From: Planctomycetales bacterium
Lineage (GTDB): Bacteria > Planctomycetota > Planctomycetia > Isosphaerales > Isosphaeraceae
DNA length: 38,848 nucleotides
Assembly (NCBI GenBank): GCA_027451885.1
Contig: DAIDHX010000277.1
Span: forward strand, 1-38,848
Direction: 5' to 3'
In this document: in pieces, positions 31,576 to 38,848 of the stretch
How the letters are laid out: every line of letters starts with the position of its first letter
Position numbering within the stretch: position 1 is the first letter of the stretch
Notes under the pieces: generated by a model
Seen by the model: the letters and a program-made list of their open reading frames with translations, nothing else
Told to the model about the DNA's origin: nothing
Database searches by the model: none
Program-made: the position numbers and the translations under genes

Positions 31576-32892
31576 ATGCACCCATTCTCCGCGCCCGTTC
31601 AACCCCTCCTTGCGTTCATGGACGCCCCGGCCAACATCCGACCCGCTGACACGGTGGTCGTCGTCATGGGTGTGAGCCTGGGAATGCTGCTCATTCCCGC
31701 GCTCGGGCTGTTCTACGGCGGCATGGTCAGGCGGAAGAATGTGCTCTCGGTGCTGATGCAGTGCTTCATCGCGCTTGCGGCGGCATCGCTCCAGTGGGTC
31801 ATCGTGGGCTACACGCTCGCCTTCGGAGACGACGTCGGGGGCGGCCTCATGGGCAACTACAAGCACCTGTTTCTCCACGGCGTGGGGCTCGATCCCAACC
31901 CCGTCCTCGCGCCCACGATCCCGCACCGCGTGTTCATGGCCTTCGAGCTCCTCCCCGCCGCGCTCGCACCCGCGATCATCTCAGGCGCGGTCGTGGAACG
32001 CATGAAGTTCTCCGCTTATGTTCTTTTTTGCATTGCCTGGAATACCCTGGTCTATGCCCCGGTTGCGCACTGGGTCTGGGCGCCCGACGGCTGGGTGAAC
32101 AGCCACGGCGGCATGGACTTCGCCGGCGGCTTCGTGGTCCATCTCACCGCGGGGGCGGCGGCGGTGGTTTGCGTGCTGGCCGTGGGCAAGCGCAAGGGGC
32201 TCGACAGCGAGGACCTGCACCCGCACAACCTGACACTGACCGCGATGGGAACGGGTCTCCTGTGGGTTGGCTGGATCGGCTGGATGGTCGGGGCGTCGCG
32301 TGGAGTCGCCGCGCATGCGGCGGTGGCCTCGGTTTCAACCATCCTGGCCGGCGCGGGGGGCATCGCCGGCTTCGCGCTTCTGGAGCTCTTCGAGAAGCGC
32401 AAGGTCACCCTCCTGGGCGCCTGCACCGGGGCGGTCGCGGGCCTGGTGGCGATCACTCCCGCCGCGGCCTGGGTCGAGCCCTGGGCCGCGATCGCGATCG
32501 GGCTTGTCGCCGGCCCGCTCTGTCATGGCGCGATCATGCTGAAGGCGCGATTCGGGCTCGATGATTCGCTCGATGTGGCCAGTGTGCACGGCGTCGGCGG
32601 ACTTTTCGGCGCCCTTGCGCTTGGCGTCTTTGCCTCGGCGGAGCTCACGGGCACCCCGGGCGGGCTGCTGGTGGGCAACGCCGACATTCTCTTCGCCCAG
32701 GCGATCGCCGCGCTCGCGGTCATCGTTTACACAACGCTCGTCACCTGGGTCATCCTGCTCGCGATCAATCGGACGCTCGGCCTCCGAGTTGGAAGCGATG
32801 AGGAAGACCTGGGCCTCGACCTGGCGCAGCACGGCCAGCGCGGGTACATCATGGGCGAGGGTGAACTGGTTGGCCTTGCCCCGCGTGACTGA
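31576..32892 (+). CDS. amt: Ammonium transporter (Amt family)
   Basis: The 438-residue protein has eleven apparent transmembrane helices and lies behind GGAG six bases before the ATG at 31576; an ATG at 31618 would shorten the N-terminus. Amt features are LGLFYGGMVRRKNVLSV, YAPVAHWVWAPDGW, GMDFAGGFVVHLTAGAAA (Asp and first pore His), and SVHGVGGLFGALALGVFA (second pore His). Amt channels take up ammonium through a twin-His pore. No glnK gene is adjacent, although GlnK regulation is usual. It follows the amine oxidase gene by 125 bases on the same strand, which suggests recovery of the released ammonium. Confidence 0.96.
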   Translation: MHPFSAPVQPLLAFMDAPANIRPADTVVVVMGVSLGMLLIPALGLFYGGMVRRKNVLSVLMQCFIALAAASLQWVIVGYTLAFGDDVGGGLMGNYKHLFLHGVGLDPNPVLAPTIPHRVFMAFELLPAALAPAIISGAVVERMKFSAYVLFCIAWNTLVYAPVAHWVWAPDGWVNSHGGMDFAGGFVVHLTAGAAAVVCVLAVGKRKGLDSEDLHPHNLTLTAMGTGLLWVGWIGWMVGASRGVAAHAAVASVSTILAGAGGIAGFALLELFEKRKVTLLGACTGAVAGLVAITPAAAWVEPWAAIAIGLVAGPLCHGAIMLKARFGLDDSLDVASVHGVGGLFGALALGVFASAELTGTPGGLLVGNADILFAQAIAALAVIVYTTLVTWVILLAINRTLGLRVGSDEEDLGLDLAQHGQRGYIMGEGELVGLAPRD

Positions 32893-32953
32893 ACGCGTCT
32901 GCGCGTGAGTGCGGGGCGTGGCCAGGAAGGGCGAAGCCGCGTGTGCGGCCTGC

Positions 32954-33823
32954 TCAGATTTCGCCGCGCGCGAGCGCGGATTCCAGGGCGTGCCGGGTTT
33001 CGGCCCGGGCGGCGAGGGTGACGAACGACTCAATCGCGGCTGCCCGCGCAGCGCCTGGGCCCTGCACCGCGAAGGTGGCCATGACCTCAAGGATCTCGAG
33101 CTCGGCCTCCTGATGCGCTGAGGGCTCGCCGCCAAGCTCGGATCGTGCATCCGCGAGCGCGGTTTCCCACTCCGCGGCCGGGTGCACACGCGCAGCGGAG
33201 GCTTCCGGATTCAACAGCTCGTGGATCTCCTGCACGTTCTCCAGCGAGGCAAGCCGATCCACGATCCCAAGCGATTTGGCCATCAAGTAGCCAACCGATC
33301 GCCCGCTCATGAGCAGCATGAGCGCATCACGCGGCTCGAGCAGGCTAGCAAGCCGATCGATGAGCCCCAGGGCCGGCACAAGACCAAGCAAGACGTCGCT
33401 GGCGCCGAGCCGGAGCGACTCGCTCGACGCCAGGGCGACCCTGCGGCGGCAGGCGAGTGCGAGCTCAAGCCCCGCGCCCCGGCAATCGCCGTGCAGAATC
33501 GCCGCGGTCGGCCTGGGAAACGCCGCCAGACGATCGAGCACCTCGCGACCGCGAACCGCGAGCGCACGGACCTCGGCCGCATCCGCCGCCAGAATCGCCG
33601 CGTGATCGAATCCCACGCAAAACCCAGCCTCCTTGGCACTCCGCACGATGACGCCTTCGACATCGGACGCGGTTTCCAGCTCCGCAAGACGCGCGTCAAG
33701 GCCCTCGATCGCGGACCGATCAAGCACGTTCGAAACGCGGCCGGGCGTGTCAAACCAGAGCGTGGACACACCACGCGCAGTCGTTTCCACACGCCACGCC
33801 GCGCTGGGGGTCGATTGTGACAT
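32954..33823 (-). CDS. Crotonase-fold protein (FadJ N-terminal-like)
   Basis: The 289-residue protein resembles the hydratase part of the fatty-oxidation alpha subunit: LWFDTPGRVSNVLDRSAIEG, GVIVRSAKEAGFCVGFDHAA (oxyanion region) and GDCRGAGLELALAC with E120, the position of the first catalytic Glu. The second catalytic Glu, normally in LPE-x-x-LG, corresponds to D143 in GASDVLLGLVP, and the following PGxGG is PALGL. So hydratase activity may be altered or lost. It has no dehydrogenase half. The C-terminal 100 residues are helical and acidic. It lies convergent to the amt gene with 61 bases between, and divergent from the next gene with 72 bases. Confidence 0.8.
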   Translation of the reverse strand: MSQSTPSAAWRVETTARGVSTLWFDTPGRVSNVLDRSAIEGLDARLAELETASDVEGVIVRSAKEAGFCVGFDHAAILAADAAEVRALAVRGREVLDRLAAFPRPTAAILHGDCRGAGLELALACRRRVALASSESLRLGASDVLLGLVPALGLIDRLASLLEPRDALMLLMSGRSVGYLMAKSLGIVDRLASLENVQEIHELLNPEASAARVHPAAEWETALADARSELGGEPSAHQEAELEILEVMATFAVQGPGAARAAAIESFVTLAARAETRHALESALARGEI

Positions 33824-33895
33824 GGCTGTCGCCTCGTACTCGGGCTATCATCAAAATGGGTTTGGCCAGGAACCTCTCGATTGGGAGCCGCACGC

Positions 33896-34321
33896 ATGAA
33901 TCGCGCCTGGATCGCACATTCGCGGGGTCTCGTCGGCGCGATTCTCGGCGGCGCGCTCGGATTCTACACGTTCCGCTGGTTGTACGACCAGAATTTCTAC
34001 GGTCTCGTCGTCCCTGGTGCGTTTCTCGGCCTCGGTTGCGGCCTCCTGGCTGGCAAACCATCCACCGCACGCGGCATCGCCTGCGGCCTGGCAGGCATCG
34101 TTCTTGCAATTTATACAGAATGGCGCTTCTGGCCGTTCGAGAACGACACAAGTTTTCTTTACTTTTGCACACATATCTCCCAACTCAAACCGGTCACTCT
34201 GCTCATGACCGGGATCGGCGGCGCCATGGCCTACTGGCTGGGCAAGGACTCGGGCCCGCTGCGACTCAAGCCCAGTCCGCCGGCCACGCCCACGGCGGCA
34301 GAACCCAGGTCCAGCGATTGA
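33896..34321 (+). CDS. Small membrane protein of unknown function
   Basis: From the ATG at 33896 (GGGAG eight bases ahead) the protein is 141 residues with three or four hydrophobic helices: GLVGAILGGALGFYTFRWLY, GLVVPGAFLGLGCGLLAG, GIACGLAGIVLAIYTEWRFW and LLMTGIGGAMAYWLG. The last 20 residues are a Pro/Ala-rich tail. I do not recognise a family; glycine-rich helices of this kind are common in planctomycete hypothetical membrane proteins. A TATCAT box at 33846-33851 could be its -10 element. The crotonase gene is divergent upstream and the acyl-CoA dehydrogenase gene follows 112 bases on. Confidence 0.7.
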   Translation: MNRAWIAHSRGLVGAILGGALGFYTFRWLYDQNFYGLVVPGAFLGLGCGLLAGKPSTARGIACGLAGIVLAIYTEWRFWPFENDTSFLYFCTHISQLKPVTLLMTGIGGAMAYWLGKDSGPLRLKPSPPATPTAAEPRSSD

Positions 34322-34433
34322 CGAATTCGCCCTGCGCTGTCTTTTACGGTCGGGCTGGCTAGAATTCCCAGAGTGCGAGCAGGCGATTTTGTGCCTGAGG
34401 GAACAACTCGAACTCGGACGAGAGGAGCCACCC

Positions 34434-36239
34434 ATGGCGGCGACCGCGTCATCCCATGATCAGGCCGGGCGGATTTCTGATGCTGAGCTTCGCGCCCGGC
34501 AGATGCAACAGGCCGAGGAGCTGCTCTTCAGCGGTCCTGCGCGGCGAGGGGGCTTCGCCCGCCCGTTCTTTCAGGGGGATTTTCCCGGCCAGGCGCTTTT
34601 TCCCTATCCCGAGCCAACCGCGGCCGAGCGCGCCCAGATCGAGCCGATTGTGGACCAGGTCCGCCAGTTCGTGGAGCGGCAGCTCGATCCCGCGGCCATC
34701 GATCGCGACGCCGATATTCCGCGTGCGGTGATCGACGGCCTGGGAGCGCTCGGCGTGCTGGGCATGGCGGCTCCGGTGGAATTTGGCGGCCGCGGTTTGT
34801 CGCAATCGGGTTATTGCCGGATCATGGAGGTCATCGGCGCCCGGTGTGCATCAACGGCTGTTTTTGTGAATGCGCACCATTCCATCGGCCTCCGCGCGCT
34901 CGTGCTCTTTGGCACCCCCGAGCAAAAATCGCGCTGGCTCCCCCCGCTCGCACGCGGTGAGAAGCTCGCTGCCTTCGCGCTCACCGAGGAACAGGCCGGC
35001 TCCGACGCCAGCAACGTCCAGACCATCGCCGAGCCGACTCCCGATGGCGAGGCGTTTCTGCTCACCGGCACCAAGCGCTATATCACCAACGGAGCGATCG
35101 CGGACGTGCTCACCGTGATGGCACGCACGCCCGATCCCAAAGGGAGCGAGTCCAGGATCACGGCCTTCCTGGTCACGCCCGACATGCCCGGGTTCGAGAT
35201 CGTGGAAGCGCGCATGCCCAAGGTGGGGATTCGCGGCACCGCGACCGCCAGGCTGGCCTTCCACAAGATGCGCGTGCCCGCCGCCAACATCCTGGGCCCG
35301 TACGGCAAGGGGCTCAAGGTCGCGCTCACGGTGCTCGATTTCGGCCGCACCACCTTTGGCGCAAGCTGCACCGGAGTCGCCAAGGCCTGCCTGGAAGCCG
35401 CATGCCGCCACGCCGCACAGCGGCGGCAGTTCGGCCGCGCGCTCGCCGAGCTCGAGCTCATCAAGCAAAAAATCGCCGTCCTCGCCGCCAATGCATACGC
35501 CATGGAAGCCGTCACCTACCAGACAGCCCACCTCATCGACAGCGGCGAGGAGGACTACATGCTCGAAACCGCGATTCTCAAGGTCTTCTCGACCGACGCC
35601 GTGTGGCAAGGCGTCTACGAGACGCTCCAGGTGCACGGCGGCCAGGGATACTTCAACAACGAGCCATATGAACGTATGATGCGGGATGCCCGCATCAACA
35701 CGATCGGCGAAGGCGCCAACGAGGTTCTGAAGGCCTTCATCGCGCTGGTGGGCGCGCGCGAGACCGGCGAGCGCTTCAAGGCCGCGTACGACCGGCTCAA
35801 GAATCCCGCGACCACCCTCAGCGCGATCTGGTCGTTCGGCAAGGATCGGCTTTCAAGGAGCATGAAGGCGCCCCTGGTCCCTGTGCGCACGCACGCCCTC
35901 CAGCCGTTCGCAGCCGCGCTTGCGCGGCGAACCACCCGCTTTGGCGCAGCGGTCGAACGCGCGCTCATCGTGCATCGCGAGGCCATTCTCGATCGCCAGT
36001 ATGTGCAGGAGCGGCTGGCCGACATGGCGATCGCGCTTGTTACTTCCGGCTGCGTCGTGGCCCGGCTCGATCACCAGCTCGAAACCGGATCCGCCCGACC
36101 ATCCGACCAGGCCGCCGCTGAGCTCTATCTCCACCTGGCTGGGCGCAAGTTCGATTCGTCACTCGCCAGCATGCGCTCCAACGACGACGGCATGCTCACC
36201 CGCGCAGCGAACTCAGCGCTCGCACGCTTCGCACCCTGA
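34434..36239 (+). CDS. Acyl-CoA dehydrogenase, VLCAD-like
   Basis: The 601-residue flavoenzyme starts at the ATG at 34434 with AGGAG six bases upstream. It oxidises acyl-CoA at the alpha-beta bond and passes electrons to ETF. Visible are AAPVEFGGRGLSQSGYCRIM, AFALTEEQAGSDASN (FAD/substrate contact), TGTKRYITNGAIAD, and YERMMRDARINTIGEGANEV with the catalytic-base Glu at residue 426, followed by AFIALVGARE. The location of the Glu in an EGxNE motif next to F-I/V-A-L and the 150-residue C-terminal extension both match VLCAD/ACAD9-type enzymes of very-long-chain oxidation. The C-terminal region is helical. A TAGAAT box lies at 34360-34365. Confidence 0.93.
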   Translation: MAATASSHDQAGRISDAELRARQMQQAEELLFSGPARRGGFARPFFQGDFPGQALFPYPEPTAAERAQIEPIVDQVRQFVERQLDPAAIDRDADIPRAVIDGLGALGVLGMAAPVEFGGRGLSQSGYCRIMEVIGARCASTAVFVNAHHSIGLRALVLFGTPEQKSRWLPPLARGEKLAAFALTEEQAGSDASNVQTIAEPTPDGEAFLLTGTKRYITNGAIADVLTVMARTPDPKGSESRITAFLVTPDMPGFEIVEARMPKVGIRGTATARLAFHKMRVPAANILGPYGKGLKVALTVLDFGRTTFGASCTGVAKACLEAACRHAAQRRQFGRALAELELIKQKIAVLAANAYAMEAVTYQTAHLIDSGEEDYMLETAILKVFSTDAVWQGVYETLQVHGGQGYFNNEPYERMMRDARINTIGEGANEVLKAFIALVGARETGERFKAAYDRLKNPATTLSAIWSFGKDRLSRSMKAPLVPVRTHALQPFAAALARRTTRFGAAVERALIVHREAILDRQYVQERLADMAIALVTSGCVVARLDHQLETGSARPSDQAAAELYLHLAGRKFDSSLASMRSNDDGMLTRAANSALARFAP

Positions 36240-36348
36240 TCCTTGATCGCGGGTGAGCCCGCTCACGCGCTTGACTGGCGATCTGAGTCCGGCGAGCGTA
36301 GAATCCCTGGGCCTCACCCGCTTTTGGCGCCCATCAACGCTTACTCGG

Positions 36349-38508
36349 ATGAACGTGATGATCCCTCGACCCTTTCTGTTCGCACTGGGAGCCTGGCTCT
36401 TGATCGATCCCGTTTCCGCGCGCGCGGACGATGGCAAATCTCCCATCAAGTACCCTCCTTCGCCACGCGCGAATATCGTGGACGACTATCACGGCACGCC
36501 GGTTCCCGACCCGTACCGTTCGCTCGAGGACGACCATGCACCCGCCACGCGCGCATGGGTCGAGGCCCAGAACAAGGTGACCTTCGACTACCTGGGCCGC
36601 ATCCCTGAGCGCAAGGCCATCGAGCGCAGGCTCACGCAGCTCTGGAATTACGAAAAGTACGGCGTTCCCAATCGCGAAGGCGGCCACTACTTCTATAGTT
36701 TCAACACCGGGCTCCAGAATCAAAGCGTGCTCTACACGGTCGACGATCTCGCCGTGGAGGGGCGCGTTCTGCTCGATCCCAACACCCTGTCGAGCGACGG
36801 CACCGTGGCTCTCGCCGGAACCAGCGTGAGCGACGACGGCCGCTACCTGGCCTATGCAACCGCGGGCGCTGGCTCCGACTGGACCGAGTGGAAAGTGCGC
36901 GACGTCGCCACCGGCAAGGATCTGACCGACATCATCAAATGGGTCAAATTCTCAGGCGCGGAGTGGACCCCCGACGGCCGCGGATTCTTCTATTCACGCT
37001 TCCCCGAGCCCAAACCCGGCGATGACCTCAAGGGCGCAAACTACTACGCCAAGCTCTACTATCATGTGCTCGGCACCCCGCAGAGCGCGGATCTGCTCGT
37101 CTGGGAAGAGCCCGAGCGCAAGGAATGGCGCGCAAGCGCGCGCGTGACCGACGACGGATCGTACCTGATCCTCACCATCGGCAAGGGAACCGACGCCAAG
37201 CATCGCGTCCTCTATCGCAAGCTGGGCGACACCAACGCCCTGCCCACGCATCTCCTCGGTGACTTCGACGCCGAATACTCCTTCATCGATAATGACGGCC
37301 CCACATTCTGGTTCCAGACCAACAAGAATTCGCCCCGGGGCAAGGTTGTCGCCATCGACATCGACCGCCCGAGCCCAGCGAACTGGATCGACGTCATCCC
37401 CCAGGCCGCCGAGACTCTCGAAGACGTGGATGTCGTGGGCGAGCACTTCCTCGCCCGTTACCTCAAGGACGCGCATACACAGGTACGTGTGTTCAATCTC
37501 AAGGGGCATTTTGTCCGCGAGGTTGAGTTCCCCGGCCTGGGCACGGCGGTCGGATTCCGCGGCAAGAAACACGACCAGGAGACGTTCTACAGCTTCACCT
37601 CGTTCGCCGCGCCAGGGTCGATCTTTCGCTACGAGATCGCGACCGGCAAAAGCACACTCTGGCGCAGGCCGAAACTGGCCTACGATCCCGATCAGTACGA
37701 GACCAAGCAGGTCTTTTACCAGAGCAAGGACGGCACTCGGATCCCCATGTTTCTGAGCTCCAAAAAGGGGCTGCCGCAAGGCGAGTCGAGACCGGCCTTG
37801 CTGTACGGCTACGGCGGATTCAACATCTCGCTGTCGCCGAGCTTCAGCCCCGCGACCCTGGCGTGGATGGAGATGGGCGGGCTTTATGCCCAGCCCAACC
37901 TGCGCGGAGGGGGCGAGTACGGCGAGGAATGGCACCAGGCGGGCACCAGGACCCATAAACAGAACGTGTTTGACGATTTCATTGGCGCTGCGGAATGGCT
38001 CATCGCCAACGAGTACACGAGCACTCCCAAACTGGCGATCGCGGGCGGGTCGAATGGCGGCCTGCTCGTTGGCGCGTGCATGACGCAGCGCCCCGACCTT
38101 TACGGTGCAGCGTTACCGGCCGTGGGAGTGATGGACATGCTCCGGTTTCACAAATTCACGATCGGCTGGGCCTGGATCGACGATTACGGCTCGTCCGACG
38201 ATCCTGCCCTCTTCAAGGCACTCCGCGCGTATAGCCCGCTGCACAACATCAAGCCCGGCGTGTGCTATCCGCCAACGCTGGTCACCACGGCCGACCACGA
38301 CGACCGGGTTGTGCCGGCCCATTCGTTCAAATTCGCGGCGACGCTCCAGGCGGCCCAGGCATGCGACAATCCGGTGCTCATCCGCATCGAAACCCGCGCA
38401 GGCCATGGCGCCGGCAAGCCCACAACCAAGCAAATCGCCGAGGCCGCTGACAAGTGGGCGTTCCTGGTCAAGAGCCTCAAGATGCGTATTCCCGCATCCC
38501 AGCTCTGA
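36349..38508 (+). CDS. Exported prolyl oligopeptidase (S9A family)
   Basis: From the ATG at 36349 the protein is 719 residues with a signal peptide (FLFALGAWLLIDPVSARA); ATG at 36358 is an alternative. The longer frame from 36253 was rejected because it lacks a signal-like start. The N-terminal signature IVDDYHGTPVPDPYRSLED is typical of the family, followed by a beta-propeller region. The peptidase part has the nucleophile in GGSNGGLLV (Ser568), TTADHDDRVVPAHS with the Asp and RAGHGAGKPT with His686. It cleaves short peptides after proline. Export to the periplasm is inferred from the signal peptide. It is convergent to the PfkB gene with eight bases between. Confidence 0.95.
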   Translation: MNVMIPRPFLFALGAWLLIDPVSARADDGKSPIKYPPSPRANIVDDYHGTPVPDPYRSLEDDHAPATRAWVEAQNKVTFDYLGRIPERKAIERRLTQLWNYEKYGVPNREGGHYFYSFNTGLQNQSVLYTVDDLAVEGRVLLDPNTLSSDGTVALAGTSVSDDGRYLAYATAGAGSDWTEWKVRDVATGKDLTDIIKWVKFSGAEWTPDGRGFFYSRFPEPKPGDDLKGANYYAKLYYHVLGTPQSADLLVWEEPERKEWRASARVTDDGSYLILTIGKGTDAKHRVLYRKLGDTNALPTHLLGDFDAEYSFIDNDGPTFWFQTNKNSPRGKVVAIDIDRPSPANWIDVIPQAAETLEDVDVVGEHFLARYLKDAHTQVRVFNLKGHFVREVEFPGLGTAVGFRGKKHDQETFYSFTSFAAPGSIFRYEIATGKSTLWRRPKLAYDPDQYETKQVFYQSKDGTRIPMFLSSKKGLPQGESRPALLYGYGGFNISLSPSFSPATLAWMEMGGLYAQPNLRGGGEYGEEWHQAGTRTHKQNVFDDFIGAAEWLIANEYTSTPKLAIAGGSNGGLLVGACMTQRPDLYGAALPAVGVMDMLRFHKFTIGWAWIDDYGSSDDPALFKALRAYSPLHNIKPGVCYPPTLVTTADHDDRVVPAHSFKFAATLQAAQACDNPVLIRIETRAGHGAGKPTTKQIAEAADKWAFLVKSLKMRIPASQL

Positions 38509-38516
38509 TCGCGTGC

Positions 38517-38848
38517 TTAGGAGAGCTTTGCGATCGGAAGCTCATGCGCGCGGATGAACGACTCGGCCTCATCGCGGGTGAACACGCCCGCGGTGGTGCC
38601 GACCGCGCGCACGCAGCTTGCCCCAAGCGCGCTTGCGAGCTTGAGACAGTCGAGCTCCGATCGCCCCTCGAGCAGCCCCGCGATGTAGCCGGCGTTGAAG
38701 GCATCGCCACCGCCTGAGCCGTCAACCATCGTCACGGGGTATGTCCCCGCCTGAACTTGCAGGTCGTTCGAGATCGAAACCGAGCCGTGCTCGCCGCGTG
38801 TGACGATCACCCTGCCGGCACCCATCGCATGAAAGCGCCTGGCCTGCG
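38517..38848 (-). CDS. PfkB-family sugar kinase, 3' part only
   Basis: Only the C-terminal 110 or so residues are in the window; the frame is open to the right edge, so the 5' end is missing. The segment contains GRVIVTRGEHGS, then YPVTMVDGSGGGDAFNAGYI, the second PfkB signature with the catalytic-base Asp in GGGD, usually GAGD. Ribokinase/fructokinase-like enzymes of this family phosphorylate sugars, nucleosides or related alcohols. The C-terminal stretch ends AHELPIAKLS with TAA. The substrate cannot be told. It ends eight bases after the stop of the convergent oligopeptidase gene. Confidence 0.85.
   Translation of the reverse strand, partial: QARRFHAMGAGRVIVTRGEHGSVSISNDLQVQAGTYPVTMVDGSGGGDAFNAGYIAGLLEGRSELDCLKLASALGASCVRAVGTTAGVFTRDEAESFIRAHELPIAKLS

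Noticed and set aside
36271-36304. TTGACT with TAGAAT as a promoter of the oligopeptidase gene
   Set aside because: The spacing is 22 bases, too long for a sigma70 promoter; only the -10-like box was kept as an observation.

Overview
The window looks like a chromosomal segment of a high-GC planctomycete, most likely of the Isosphaeraceae type; this placement is inferred from gene content only. The pointers are a DUF1559 pseudopilin-like protein with an H-x9-DG tail, a DUF1573-like protein, an FHA-linked Hanks-type kinase, a TPR protein whose tail resembles that of planctomycete kinases, a type I sulfatase, a zinc-ribbon SpoVG, a large HExxHxxGxxH metalloprotease, and many genes with weak Shine-Dalgarno sites or GTG starts. 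No tRNA, rRNA, CRISPR array or intact transposase was seen.

Layout. 1-905: a degenerate array of three related repeat copies carrying 3' gene-end remnants, with no intact gene. 883-3941 (minus): DUF1573-like, DUF1559 and LolA-like genes and a truncated C39-peptidase-like gene. 4054-6095 (minus): a small EamA/SMR-like membrane protein overlapping a large GT-C-like membrane protein. 6320-17808 (plus): acyl-ACP/CoA synthetase, FHA-zinc ribbon-kinase, prephenate dehydrogenase, PurL with a PurS-like N-terminus, NYN-domain nuclease, PurQ and sulfatase. 17780-25724 (minus): FadL-type porin, alpha/beta hydrolase, SpoVG with zinc ribbon, IspE, RG-rich TPR protein, membrane TPR protein and a Tat-exported dienelactone hydrolase. 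26251-32892 (plus): metalloprotease, a two-gene split copper amine oxidase and an ammonium transporter. 32954-38848: crotonase (minus), small membrane protein, VLCAD-like acyl-CoA dehydrogenase and prolyl oligopeptidase (plus), and the 3' part of a PfkB kinase gene (minus) running off the right edge.

How the genes may work together. PurL and PurQ are the two parts of FGAM synthase, and a probable RNase of the NYN family lies between them with short gaps. The strongest candidate for an unusual system is 29303-32892: an exported protein resembling the N-terminal domains of copper amine oxidase, a separate exported catalytic domain with all copper ligands and the cofactor tyrosine, then an Amt channel that could capture the ammonium released. 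The SpoVG-IspE pair keeps the neighbourhood known from Firmicutes, but its SpoVG carries a four-cysteine zinc ribbon inside the fold. The crotonase, acyl-CoA dehydrogenase and acyl-activating enzyme point to fatty-acid metabolism, although they are not in one operon.
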